Source: Pseudisothecium myosuroides
Lineage: Eukaryota > Streptophyta > Bryopsida > Hypnales > Lembophyllaceae
DNA length: 64,000 bases
NCBI GenBank assembly: GCA_951799445.1
Contig: OX637297.1
Coordinates: 7,130,001 to 7,194,000 of the forward strand
Direction of reading: 5' to 3'
Shown: one piece after another, positions 23,704-34,132 of the stretch
Position numbering within the stretch: the first letter of the stretch is position 1
Layout: every line of letters begins with the position of its first letter
The notes under the pieces: model-generated
Seen by the model: only the letters and a program-made list of their open reading frames with translations
Database searches by the model: none
Told to the model about the DNA's origin: nothing
Translations under genes and position numbers: made by a program

Positions 23704-25802
23704 GGTACTCGAGGTCGTTTCCGGATCCGGCCTAGATTCCGTAAACTTCTTGACAAGCAAACGCTTCTTCACGGCCGATGATGTTCCAGCCACCAATCTG
23801 GTCTTGGCTAGGGAAGGTTGGGTTTGCGCTCCCCCTTCTTGAAAATCCTGAGTTAGCAAGAATTGCCCCTGGTCCAATCCCTCGAGCGGATCGTGATTGC
23901 CCAATAGCTGCCATACCTCCTTCAACATTTCCTCGATCCGGACTTTGAAGTCCACTAGGGTGTTGACTACCTTTGATCCGGTAATGTGGCCTTGCTGCAC
24001 CATCTGGGAGTTTCAGAGCGTAGCCCTTTCAAGCACATCCACCGGATGCTCGAACAGCCCCCTGACAATCCGGACCAGGTCGATGGCTTCCCCCTCTTTT
24101 GCTTGGGCGGCGTTCATCTCCCTTTCCGCCCACGCGGCTTGCTCTTGGGCCCGATTTTGTTCTTGCTCTAAGGCCAAGATCCGTCCTTCCAGTTGACGTA
24201 CCGCTTCCGGATCCGGCCTTTCCGTCAGTGCTCTCAGAATCTGGGCTTCTTCCGTCACGCCCAATTTTCCACACACGTCCCGGATCAGAGCAGTCATCCG
24301 CTCGTTCTGTCCCTTGGTAGCCCTTAACCAGTTGATGGTGGCCTCGAACTGATCCAATTTTGGAAGTGGATTTTGGGGCTGCTCCATCTCTCTGGCCTCT
24401 TGCTTCCCTCGAGCACCCGGATCCGTAGACTTCCGGCGTGTTCCGGCAACGTTGGGCGACGCATGCTCTTGTTCCGGTTCTTCTTCCTCTTCCTCGGGAT
24501 CATCCAGTTCATCGTCCTGAGAAAGTCCATACTTCCGAAGGTTTTCTCCCTTCCGATACACGACCATTTCCGGTCCAGTCAATGTCTCCTCTGAATGGTA
24601 CAGGTGGAAAAGGTAGGGACTAATCGGGCTAGACTTTTTACTAGCTATGTTGCCTGCTAACTTTTCCACTACGGAGTGAATGATCACTCCCCAGCTGACT
24701 GGTCTAGGAGCCGGATTCTCCCTATTTCCTAGCAACCCAAAAATTGTATTTGCCACAGTCATTGTAATCCGGGTGGGCTTTTCCGGATATAGAATCGGGA
24801 TGAGGAATTCTAACAACTGCCGGTTCCGAGAATTCTACAGTCACCCGTAGCGTACCCCTCCTTAGAATCCAACAAATTCCAGAATATATCGGCTGCATAC
24901 CTATCTGTCCGGGCGGCTATTCCGGATCCTCTGCTTGGGGCAAAATACACCTTGGCCCACAACTCCGGAGTCCAAGCCCTAGAACGACCCCTAACGGTTA
25001 ACAAGAACTGTTTGGGAACTCCGAAAATGAGTTCATCAATCATCTCCTCACTCCGGACATTCCACGGCCTGTTCAAGAACCCTAGACAACCCATGATCTC
25101 TAGGTCCTTCTCTAACTCCTTGAGACGGTTCGGATTGGATGGATTAACCAGACGTATGCCCCGGGCTGACACTACCGGCCTCCGGACTTGATTTGCTTCC
25201 ACCATATTACCGACAGCTAAAGTAATCCGGTGCAAACGGCACCGTCCTCCCCTTCTCTCCCTAACGCGCCCTAATTCACCACTCTTTCTCTCTTCTAACG
25301 CACCGTGGTGAAGCACGGGGAAAAGAGGAAGAATGAGGCTGGCGGTGGGGTTTAAATACCTGTCGGAACCCTAAGTTCTCAACCAAGCAAAGTTCCCGTA
25401 AGTTCCCTAGCTGAAACCTAGGCGGTAGGTCCCTACGATCCAGAACTTTCCGGCTACTGATTCCGTAACCTAATTAGAATTTTATCTTTTCTAGTGGAGG
25501 TCTAATTTCTAATTCTAACTTCTAGTTCCTAATCCCGTATTCTAATGCAAAAATTGAAAAAGTTTTCCTACATTTGCCTCTATTTTTATGCTAATTTTTG
25601 TTTTCCGGATATTATGTACTCCCACACACTGTCGCAAAACAAAGAGCCCCGTGGACATAAAACACTGCCAAGAATGGGAAGGGCATTGCAGCCTAAAGCA
25701 CATGGTAATAGCACTTCACGGTGCAAATTACCTATTGTGTTTCCAGCGTAGCCCTGCTTTCTACATCGTCGTCACGTGCTGCGGTAGGGCTTTCCCAGAC
25801 TT

Positions 25803-26604
25803 TCAGTGAAAAAAAAAATATACTCTAGCCTCCATGACGTTGTAAAGCATGCGATACGACGACTCAAAAGGACCCTGCATCATAGTTTTGCCCAACTCGT
25901 CTGCCATCGCAGCTATGACGTTCTTCTGCAAGTCACGTCCAGTGGTCCTCAATATGAGTCCATTGCAAAACAAGTCTGCTGTCCTCCCACGGTCCGGTAT
26001 AAGGTCCTCAGCATGAAATATCTTGACGCACAACTCCATGAACCTCAGAGTCTAGAAGCCGCATTCATAATTCCCGGCTAAACCGCAATTGGAAACGTCA
26101 TTGACTACAAGCGTGCTCTGCATTGGCAGGTCGTGCAAAAGTTGCCAAACCTTCCAAAGGCGCTTGACGTGCTCCATGTCCGCCGCCTAGGTGTGAATGC
26201 CGGCGCTATCAATGTGAATCACATGGGTCACTAAGAAAACAAATAACGACCAGTGCGCGCTTCCAACATAAGGCACAACAACTTCCATGTCGAGTGGATA
26301 GCAACTATAAATTTTGGACGAGACAAAATATTGGCGGCCCCACTTCAGCAGCGCCTCGTCAGTCTGTTTTGACCACGCATGTTCAAGAGGACCCTGCATG
26401 AAGGACGAGGCAATGTATAGTCGGCTGTGCAACGCGGTCGACAAGCTCCACCACAACCATCGACTGAGGAGCTCCATGATGTTTTGCCCAAGAAACCTCC
26501 GCTGCGTCCGAAGCTGCTAGAGCTGAGAGACCGGTACTGGGAGGGAGTCCCACTCTCCCCCGTAGAAGTTGGTAGTGTTTCTCTCTCCATCCCCCTTCCC
26601 CTTC
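25803..26604 (-). CDS. Ulp1-type (C48) cysteine protease-like exon
   Basis: The exon starts after TTTCTGTGCAG (acceptor, exon from 26604) and is open to TGA at 25805-25803 if three TAGs (26517, 26187, 26052) are read as Gln. The fold elements of Ulp1/SENP proteases appear in order: RRFLGQNIMELLSRWLWW (resembling the FLNDNII...YL start), VVVPYVGSAHWSLFVFL with catalytic His at about 26254, HVIHIDSAG with Asp at about 26209, and NYECGF(Q)TLRFMELC with Cys at about 26062. The family removes SUMO or related modifiers. Such domains are also common in transposons. Under the standard code it would be a pseudogene, although all three catalytic residues are kept. Upstream exons were not resolved. Confidence 0.6.
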
Positions 26605-26849
26605 CTGCACAGAAATAAGCTTGGCAATATTTTAGATTCACACTTTGTAATTGTAGAGAAGGCTTCTGCAGTGTTTTGATGTATGTGAATTTGGTCATTT
26701 CCAGGGATGAGGTGGAAGAAGTTAGAAATGTTGGAGGTGGACGAACCTTGGCAAAGCCTCCATTTGTGCATTTATGTTGAAGTAGTCGAAGGTAGCCGCA
26801 ATGTTGAGCTTGTACACTCTTTCCGGTTCCACATTTAGTTAAGTAGAAT

Positions 26850-27125
26850 ACCAAGTTACTACTACTGTTGGGTAGAGATTCAAATTTGTTCCTTGTTGAT
26901 TGGTAATATGTTGAATAGTGGAAGTTGAAAAAGGAGGAAGTATAAGGAATACAGATAAGGGTGTGCAGTTCCTAGGTTTCAGTCCCGGATTCCTTTTGTC
27001 TTGGGTTTGTGTTCCGGATCCTGTTCCGGCTATTTTGAGGAAACTAAAAGTTAAAATCCTGTGATAGCAATACACAAGTCATCTAAGGTGTTTTACACTA
27101 ATTTAACACCTAAAGGAGGGATTTG
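26850..27125 (-). repeat. Possible old LTR remnant
   Basis: On the minus strand this stretch has the CCGGA-rich style of the LTR family (AGCCGGAACAGGATCCGGAA) and short pieces resembling LTR end sequence (ACTTGTGTATTGCTATCACAGG, CTTTTAGTTTCCTCA against LTR ACTTGTGTCATCTTACC and CTTAGTTTCCTTAGAC). The boundaries are vague. It separates the Ulp1 exon from the 27103-27459 exon. Confidence 0.25.
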
Positions 27126-27459
27126 TGCTTTCTTGTGTTACGACATCCTTCATCACAAAGATCCGCATAGTTTCGGGATCCCAGGACGTGATACCTGAGA
27201 ACCGAAAGGGACCTTCATGCATGAAGACGGCCAGAGCCACCATGAGGTCACGTTCTCGCTTGCAAATACTCAAAATTGCCTCTGGCGTCATCTCGAAGGT
27301 TGGGCACGTCATTTGTCTCCACCATCTGAAGACATTGTGCAACACGATTCGCAGCACTTGCACGAAGGGGGTGGGTCTCATTCTCCTCCAGGGGTCAGCA
27401 ACTATTTTCCTACGGACTACCTCCAGCTCCTCCTCGGGGGGGTCACTTAGAGTGTCCAT
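27103..27459 (-). CDS. Exon related to gene Y2 second exon
   Basis: The frame contains PTPFVQVLRIVLHNVFRWWR and EGPFRFSGITSWDP, clearly related to PSPFVRVIRIALHNVFRRWR and EGPYCFSGMASLDT in gene Y2. It therefore belongs to a second copy of that gene, whose upstream piece is 28149-28207. The acceptor could not be fixed, perhaps because a MITE (27467-27963) lies immediately upstream. Its TAA at about 27105-27103 would be Gln under UAR=Gln, with TGA a few codons later. Function unknown. Confidence 0.45.
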   Translation of the reverse strand: MDTLSDPPEEELEVVRRKIVADPWRRMRPTPFVQVLRIVLHNVFRWWRQMTCPTFEMTPEAILSICKRERDLMVALAVFMHEGPFRFSGITSWDPETMRIFVMKDVVTQESTNPSFRC

Positions 27460-27466
27460 TAGAAAA

Positions 27467-27963
27467 CACGTGCGAACAAAACTTTGGACCCCCTATATTA
27501 TATCCTAAAATTTAAATAAAATGAAATAAAAAAAATATGACTAGATTTTCCTACTTCAAAAGTTTATGTTTTGAATTATTGATATTTTTATTTGTTAATG
27601 ATAATTAGTTACAAATTTTTGAAGTAATTAGATACACTGTACAACTGAAAAATAACTTTCACACCCCTATATTATATCCTAAAAAATTGTCTAAAAAATG
27701 AACAAAAAATTCCTAAAAATAGCTCTCTATTGAAAGTTCATTTTGAGTTGAATATTGATGCAATGGTCATCTAAATGTGATCTCTATAAATATTTGAGTT
27801 GAAAAACATGCCGTTTTAGGCCATTTTCAACCTCTTGTACAAATCATTTCAACTATTATTTTAGTTTGAAATTTTGGCAATAGAAACCTATAGTCATTAT
27901 TAAGCAACCCTCAAAATTTTAAGTTGAAATTATAGTTCATTAGAAACCACTTGTTCGCACGTG
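27467..27963. mobile_element. MITE-like element, 13-bp TIR
   Basis: A 497-bp AT-rich segment bounded by CACGTGCGAACAA (27467-27479) and its exact inverse TTGTTCGCACGTG (27951-27963). Inside, CCCCTATATTATATCCTAAAA occurs twice about 175 bp apart. It has no coding capacity. It sits in what should be the intron between exons 28149-28207 and 27103-27459. No clear target duplication was found. Confidence 0.55.
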
Positions 27964-28148
27964 ATTTGTAGTAAAATACTAGGTGCCCCCCCCAAGACCT
28001 CCTCCTCTGCTAGACAAACAGTGTTACTCATGACAACGCGACTGGACTGCACTGAACCCTTAGTCACTATCGGCAAAACCAATTGAAACACTGAGTGGGA
28101 ACACCGACTGCACTAACGTCTGTGGAATAGATCGAAGTCAATTCTTAC

Positions 28149-28207
28149 CATCGTGGCGCCATGGCAACTCCGGTAGCCTCTCCAATACAGCGTTGTTCTC
28201 CGACAAT
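28149..28207 (-). CDS. Downstream piece of the HAD-like exon, split by the LTR element
   Basis: Minus strand reads LSENNAVLERLPELPWRHD and ends at a GATG|GTAAG donor, matching the end of Y2's first exon (LKEHDVVFKKLLQLPWHHD then GTAAG). It continues the HAD-like exon 33401-32988 across the inserted element: ...VTRGRYY joins LSENN, apart from one T missing at the junction. Confidence 0.5.
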
Positions 28208-28212
28208 ACCAG

Positions 28213-29364
28213 TCAAATGGAACACCAGTCAAATGGGACACCAGTTAGATGGGACACCATGTTGACCTTGATCGCCTCCAGAGTTTCTTGAATATTCTTC
28301 AAATACTTCTTGGGATCGTCATCTTCTATCTTCACTTTGACCGTCTTACGACTGGTTTCAGCATTCTTGCTTTGCGTAGCTCGCCTTCCTCTGGAAGTTT
28401 CCGCTTTGCTGCTAGAGCTGTTGGTTTCCGTGGTAGATGCATCTGTCCCCGTTCCGGAACTTGGAGTCTCGGAATCGGAAAACTTTCGTCTACGCCTTTC
28501 CTTTCTTTCGTACTTCTTGCTTCGTCCTCTCTCCATCTTCTCACTCTTCTTGATGGATCTTCTCAGGGACTGTGCTGAGTTCTCGTAATTCTGAGCTGAC
28601 TCCATAGCTTCCCGTAGCATGGTGGGTCGGGATTGACGGATTTGAAAGCCCATTGCCTCTGGAAATCTTGCCACATACCATTCCACTTGTATAAATGGAG
28701 CTATTTCCGTAGTTAGCTTCTTAAGTAGGTCTTTCACTCTCTGCCCATACGATCTTACAGACTCATGGGAACGCATGGTCACCTTGCTGATCCTCCCCAG
28801 AGCTCTAGCCTCTCCTCCAACTTCTCTAAAAGTCCGGAGAAACAGATTGGTGAGCTGGTTCTAGTCACTCCAGATAGCATCCGGAACGTCCTGATACCAT
28901 CTCAAAGCCTCGCCTTTCAACAACCCTTGGAAGATCCGTTGTCTAGCAGTTGGGTCTTCCTGACTAGCTATTGTCGTGGCCTCAAACTCTCCCATCCAGT
29001 CATCTACATCCTTACTGCCATCTCCTCGGAACCTATTATATCTGAGGCATGTGGTGGATACCATGTCGTTGGCTTCGTCAGAGGATGGCCCCTCTTCAAA
29101 AGTTACCGAAGCGGATCCTCTCTCGGGTTCCTCCCTAACTTCTTCCAGTTGCGCAACTGGTTCCAGGCTTGCGGTACGTTCCGGATGAATTTCTGGTCTA
29201 GCACCTAAGTTAGGAACAACTACCAAATCCTCTTCCGATTCCGAGGTTGGAATTCCGTGAACTACTACTCTCCTGGGGCCTCCTTCCAATTGGGCAGAAC
29301 GTCGACCTACCGGAGCTGCCCTATGAGCTCTACTCATGAGGTAGGGGCTCGGTATTCTCTCCAA
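28213..29364 (-). CDS. Ty3/Gypsy-type gag, partial
   Basis: The frame is open from 29364 to TGA at 28213 with one TAG at 28863-28861, in IWSD(TAG)NQLTNLF, where many relatives have tryptophan. Typical retrotransposon gag features: NRFRGDGSKDVDDWMGEF, the block RQRIFQGLLKGEALRWYQDV, and RTFREVGGEARALGRI. A basic region follows (MERGRSKKYERKERRRRKF) and then a Ser/Thr-rich stretch. A zinc knuckle is not seen because the reading frame ends in the 16-bp repeats. Gag would form the particle core. It lies 100 bp after the PBS on the same strand as the LTR gene. Confidence 0.7.
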
Positions 29365-29464
29365 TCCTAGCTCGATTTTAAACAGAAGATCCTAGAAGTA
29401 AAATTTTCTCTATCCTTTTGGTCACTTTCCGGAATCTATCTGAAACTTGCTACAAGCTCTCAGA

Positions 29465-29483
29465 ATCCCTAGCAACGGCGCCA
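29465..29483 (-). other. Primer-binding site, tRNA-Asp type
   Basis: On the minus strand TGGCGCCGTTGCTAGGGAT starts four bases after the LTR end. It is complementary to the 3' end of tRNA-Asp as I recall it (...CCCCGGCAACGGCGCCA) with two differences. This fixes the strand and the boundary between LTR and internal region. Confidence 0.8.
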
Positions 29484-29487
29484 AAAA

Positions 29488-32400
29488 AGTCGTACGCGCA
29501 ATCTAGGCTTAAGTATCCTTATCACCAAAAAGGTGGTAAGATAATACGAAATATCGTCCCAGGATATTCTAGTATGTCATAGCAAGCTAAGGGTATCCGG
29601 GTCTTTCAAACAACCACCCCAAGCAAAACTTTTTCCCTTCCTCTTTTCTTTCCGACACTAATACCTTCCGGATTCCGATCCGGATCTATCCCTTTCCAGA
29701 TTCCGGTTTGATCCGGGTTCCGGGTTTCACTTCCCAACTTTGACTAGTTTTATATCCCCCTATTTTACCCTCAGGGTGTCCGCATTTGATCTTTCGAGGG
29801 GTAGGAACTCACCACTCATAGACGCCTATTTCTCTACAATAAACTCACACAAAACAATCCTAATTGAGTTTTTATTGTAGAGCAGAGAAAGTATTAGTTC
29901 TCACAATTCCCCGAATAACTTGCCCGGAAAACAAGTCACTCAGAACTACATCTTTCCGTCTTTACTACAACGACAAATCAAGACATCCGGAACTGACAAA
30001 GATTCGTGCATCTAGCTACCAGACTGATCCTATGGTTGGCAGACCTTCCGGTGAGTGGAAATTTTCCACTGGCGGTTGCTTATCCCCGCTCGAAACCCTC
30101 TCTGGATTCCGGACTCGCATCCGCACCACTCCTTAGAACCGGATTACCGTTACAAAAATTTAAAGGTACCACACACAAGTCCTTACTCACAAGTCCAGCA
30201 AAACTTTCTCACAAACTTACTCGCTCATATCAGATTTGGACACCCAGATCCGGATTCCCCTTCACCTGCCCTCTCTCACACTTTGACACTTCACAAACTA
30301 ATCAAGAAAACACGCACATAGCCAGAAGTCCGAATGTCCACTTAGTGGCTCAGATTAAAGAAAAGGAGAAATGAACATAAACTAATGCACATAAAATGGG
30401 CAAGGATGGAATGAGAGGGCAACAAGCTGCCCTTCCCTTTAAAAACCCAAACAAAAAGGCAAAAAGGTCACTCCTAAAATCCAGATGACCAATCAGTAAC
30501 CAACCGCAATATCCGGAACATCAAAGTCAAGTACTCCTAGAAATCCGGAACCGGGCCCCACGCACGGAAAATCCGTTCCAGATTCAAAAATTCTAACTAA
30601 CCGAAAACATACTAACTAACTACTTCCCTCGTTTCGATTTCTTCGCACTGCTACTTGGCCCGGCAGGTGGCTTCCTGTTCGATTTTGGTGGGGTGATCTT
30701 TGTTGTGGCCCGGGTTGGTATCTTTCGCTTAATCGGCGGAGGGTCGTCATCCAAGGCCATCTCCTCCCCGGATTCGAATTCCCCCTTCTTGGATTCTTCG
30801 ATCATCTCCCTCCTAACTTCCTTCTCCGGTGAATCGTCCAGCTGAATCGGTGTTGTATCCCTCTTAGGCGACACCTTCTGCATATGCGGAAAGTCGGTCG
30901 GATTGGTCCGAGCCGGGTTTGACAAGGCCCCCATCCAATGGATTAAGTCGCTGCGGACGGATGTTCCAGGTGTTGGCACGGATCCCTCTGCTTGTACCGG
31001 AATTGACTGGATACTCCTCACATGGCCCTCCTTGGTAGCCGTCTTCTGGATCCGTGTCTGGCTCTAAGAAGGTACTGGAGATGGCTGTAGAATGATCCCC
31101 GGACCCGGTCTCTATGGTGTCTTCAACAAGTCAACATTGGGAAGATTCAAAAAGTGAGTGAAATCCAGGGGCTTGTTCGGGTCGAGGTGTCCCAACAGCT
31201 GAACCATCTCCTTCAATATTCCTTCCATCCGGGCCTGGAAATCGACCAAGATAGTAACCACCTTGGACCCGGATAAGTGGCCTATACTAGTCAGCTGGTT
31301 GCTGAAGAGTCTCGACTTCGCCACGGCTTCCGCGGGCTGATCCACCAACGCTGTCAAGTTGTGGACGAGGTTGAGAGCTTCCGTCTCCTTCTGTCGTGCA
31401 GCTCCGGAATCCGTCTCCGCCCAATTCACCCGAGCTAAGAGGTTGTCCCTCTCCTTCTCCAAGTTTTGGATTCGCTCGTCCTTTTCACGCAGCAAATCCG
31501 GGTTTGGTCATCGCCGGATCTCCGTCAAAATATCTTCCGGCTCCACCTTCAACTCCGCAGCAATCCCCAGGATCATGTGCGACATTCCGAAGTGCATGTG
31601 CTGAGCCTTCTCCATCCACTGCTTTCCGACTTCAAAGAACTCTGACTTCGCTTCTAGTTCCGGGGGCTGACTGGGCTCTCCTTTTTCCGGGGTCGACTGT
31701 CCAATCCTCGAGTTTGGATCAGTCGACTTCCTCCTCTTCTCCCGTTTGTCGATTTGTTCTTGCTGCTGCTGCTCTTCTTTATCGTCTTCGTCGTCTTCTT
31801 CCTCCTCTTCCCCCTCGACTGGAGGATCTGGCGGTATTTCGTGCGTGAGGCCGTATTTCAGGATCTCAAGGCCGGTGTTATATATCAACACCTCCTCTTA
31901 AGTGAGAACCTCCTGATGATGATATAGGTGGAACAGATATGGACTGAGAAGACTAGGCTTCCCCTTCCCTACGTGGTCCACTAATTTCTTCCCTCCTTTG
32001 CTATGACCTTCCCCCAGTGGACTACCTTATCTTCTAAAGCCCCAAAGATAGTGTTGGCCACCGCAATCGTAACTTGGGTAGGCTTTTCCGGATACAAGAT
32101 CGGAATTAAAAATTTCAACATCCGTCTCTGCCTAGCGTCCTTATAGTCACTCACGGGGTATTCGTCCTTGGTGGTAACCGGATTACGGAACTTCCCAATT
32201 TCGTACTTCTCTACCCGAGAACCTAATCCAGATCTGCTCTTCTCGAACTCGTACACTTCCGCCCACAGATCCGCTGTCCATGCTCCGGATTGACCTCTCA
32301 CGGTCAGCTAAAACTAATTTGGGACCCTGGAGACGAGTTGCTCAAGCATCTCCTAGTCCTTAATGTTCCATGGCCTATGGATCAAGCCTACGCACCCCAT

Positions 32401-32987
32401 CCGTGTCAGATCATCCTCTAACTGTTTCCGGAGGGTTGGGTCGGTGGGAATAAGCGGCCTAACTATCCGAGCCGTGACTGAGGACCGACGCGCTACCGGG
32501 TTGCTAGACTCCGCCATAGTTCACCGACACAGAAAACTAAATCCAGTGCAATCGGCACCGACCTCACCCTTCTCTCCCTGTCGCGATCTCTAGCTCACCA
32601 CTCTTTCTCTTAACTAAGTGCACAAGAAGATCAGCAAAGTGAGAATGAGAAAGATTAGGTTTGGCAAAAGTTTAAGTACTCATCGAGCTGCCGACCATTC
32701 CCATTGGCAAACGGAAAGAGGTCCATTCCCATAACGGTTCCCTAGGGTCGTAGGCCGAAAACCTATTCCGTAGCCTGTTCCGATCCGATTAAATCCGGAT
32801 TTAAGATCTGTTCCTCCTTCCGGTAAAACCCGTTTTAATGGATCTGGAACCTCGAAATCTGATTATCCGGAATTTATCTGTATCCGGATTTAATTCACTA
32901 CATCTTACCAAAATTTTAAAATTTTTGACTAACTTCTACCTTATTTCCACGCTACGTCCCTTCCTTATGAGTTTCCGTGCTCCCACA
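29488..32987 (-). repeat. LTR A3 (5' LTR of the partial element)
   Basis: 3,500 bp from ...TCCGTGCTCCCACA (32987) to GTCGTACGCG (29489), with the last base before the spacer changed from A to T on the coding strand. It is closely similar to A1, A2 and A4 over its whole length, including hairpin 30415-30434 and the 12-mer at 29963-29974. Confidence 0.85.
30620..32517 (-). pseudogene. LTR-encoded protein type A, copy A3 (heavily decayed)
   Basis: ATG at 32517 (MAESSNPVARRSSVTARIVR) is followed by TAG in KD*EML and PN*F*LT, a frame break near 31985 (VIAKEGRN), a TGA after EIRR near 31510, and a TAG in KTP*RPG. Several TAGs match Gln codons of A2 and A1, but the TGA and the frameshifts make it a pseudogene regardless of code. 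The coiled-coil and the C-terminal tail (SSSAKKSKRGK) remain readable. Confidence 0.7.
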
Positions 32988-33401
32988 ATAATACCTCCCC
33001 CGAGTGACCTCTATCTTTCTGCACTCACTTTGGGTCAAGACATCGAAGGGGGCTCTGCAATGACTGAAAATGTGTGCCGCTATGGGTTTCGTGTTGGACT
33101 TGACCATCGAGGTCCACACTAGAACCCTATCCGCGATGTTCAAGACCTCTCGAAGGAATTCGGCGACATTTTTCCGAGCGAATACCCCCTTCGGTCTGAT
33201 GATTGCCGGGTTCCTATGGCAGAGAACATTGTCTTGGATCTTGTGGGCCTTGAATTGCAGTTGCATTCCAAGGTCCTTGGTCCCCACTTGGCAGAGCACT
33301 CCGTTCAGGTCGAAGACAATGTTCAGCCACTTCCTCCTCGGTTGCGGCACTACAGGCGGCACATTTCTCAGCACGATCTCTCTCCTGCCCAGCGACTCTA
33401 C
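32988..33401 (-). CDS. HAD/FCP1-like phosphatase domain exon, upstream piece
   Basis: The exon starts after TGTAATCAG (33401) with VESLGRREIVLRNVPPVV. It contains WLNIVFDLNGVLCQV, where FDLNGVL matches motif I (DxDGx) of the HAD/FCP1-NIF family with the second Asp as Asn. RVLVWTSMVKSNTKPIAAHI (motif II region) and FDVLTQSECRKI follow. FCP1/TIM50-type proteins are phosphatases or their inactive relatives; the D-to-N change is also known in plant NIF-like proteins, so activity is uncertain. The LTR element at 28208-32987 cuts the exon, and the remainder is 28207-28149. Confidence 0.6.
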
Positions 33402-33660
33402 CTGATTACATCAGAACAACTAAGAAAATGGAGTTCCCTGTTTAAATGCAAAAGTGGGAGAGCCAAAGAGAGGGGAAACATATTGAATGCCACACATCGA
33501 CTACGGTCTCCCATTAGGAAGGGCTTTCACAAGTTGCGGACGGTGCATGCTCTTAAGTTTTTGGGGCTGAGCAAGAAAACAATGACAGTGCAATACAATT
33601 AGACCTTGGTCCATTTTTGATATTGAATCTCGTATATTTTATTAGCAAAATTTACATAAC

Positions 33661-33862
33661 ACATCTGCAAAATTTTGTTGTCTTCTATGGTGCGACAGAG
33701 CTGTACACTGAACATTATGCTACACTAGACTACACGCAACACAGTCGCAAACAGTTTTGCCGTCAGCGCCAAGCAATCAAGGAGTGGCGACGCCATCCTG
33801 TCATGCAGTATGGATTTGAATGAGCGACCAAAACACATACACAGCACAGTTGACTTGAACTC
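33661..33862. repeat. Direct repeat, left copy
   Basis: About 202 bp nearly identical to 34133-34335 (both contain TTTTGTTGTCTTCTATGGTG and GAGTGGCGACGCCATCCTGT). The two copies flank the short exon 33877-34131. The right copy lies where an intron of gene Z would be; the left copy follows the TGA of the short exon. Confidence 0.8.
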
Positions 33863-33876
33863 TAAGTGTTTTGGAC

Positions 33877-34131
33877 TCAATCGAAATCATAAGGGTCAGC
33901 AAGTTGTACCTGAGCCTCGACCTGAGCGGATTCCACCGGCTGCGGAATCACACCCTCCTGAATCCCTTCGACCGCAGACACGTCCGCCATCGTCGTGTCG
34001 ACGATGTCCTCTAGGTTGCCGTAGTCGACTTGCTCTTCCTCGAGAGGGACAAGCGGCTCCAGATGACCCACATCCTCCGTGGACGTCTGGCACGCTGTCT
34101 CCTCCATTGCCACTGCCTCAGTCGCATACAT
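33877..34131 (-). CDS. Acidic C-terminal exon, probably of gene Z
   Basis: The frame contains AVAMEETACQTSTEDVG, LEPLVPLEEEQVDYGNLEDI and ends LADPYDFD with TGA at 33877. It is on the same strand as gene Z and 144 bp downstream of its TGA. In methyltransferase-like proteins a helix with AVA-type sequence follows the (L)YTGAKF loop, which fits splicing from about 34330 into this exon. Without transcripts this is a proposal. The segment is flanked by a 200-bp direct repeat. Confidence 0.4.
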   Translation of the reverse strand: MYATEAVAMEETACQTSTEDVGHLEPLVPLEEEQVDYGNLEDIVDTTMADVSAVEGIQEGVIPQPVESAQVEAQVQLADPYDFD

Positions 34132-34132
34132 T

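Larger units (their letters stand above)
19767..25205 (-). pseudogene. LTR-encoded protein type B, copy B2 (split, frameshifted)
   Basis: Start ATG at 25205-25203 (MVEANQVRRPVVSARGIRL). The first part runs to about 24820, where a one-base deletion near GACTGTAGAATT shifts the frame. The frame continues from about 24816 to 24013, where TGG has become TGA (W to stop), and then to 23709. LTR A2 splits it. The last part is 20189-19767 and ends KKARKGK then TGA. It contains SQLIDLTQPKPRG and a strongly acidic stretch. It is a pseudogene under either code. Confidence 0.7.
18636..25626 (-). mobile_element. Solo LTR B2, subfamily B, split by nested LTR A2
   Basis: The ends TGTCGTACGC at 18636 and ...TACTCCCACA at 25626 are those of a B-type LTR on the minus strand. 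The target-site duplication CACTG is exact at 18631-18635 and 25627-25631. It is interrupted at 20194/23704 by LTR A2. Without A2 its length is about 3,477 bp, close to B1. The nesting shows that B2 was present before A2 inserted. Confidence 0.9.
28208..32987 (-). mobile_element. Partial LTR retrotransposon: 5' LTR (A3), PBS, gag
   Basis: Minus-strand order: LTR 32987-29488, four-base spacer, primer-binding site 29483-29465, gag 29364-28213. Then the element stops at three 16-bp repeats (28208-28255). No protease, reverse transcriptase, integrase or 3' LTR is present. The flanks ACAAT (28203-28207) and ATAAT (32988-32992) look like a duplication with one change, and the host HAD exon continues across. 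Either the element inserted in truncated form or it lost its 3' part later. It is the key to understanding the other copies, because it shows that the 3.5-kb unit is an LTR. Confidence 0.8.
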
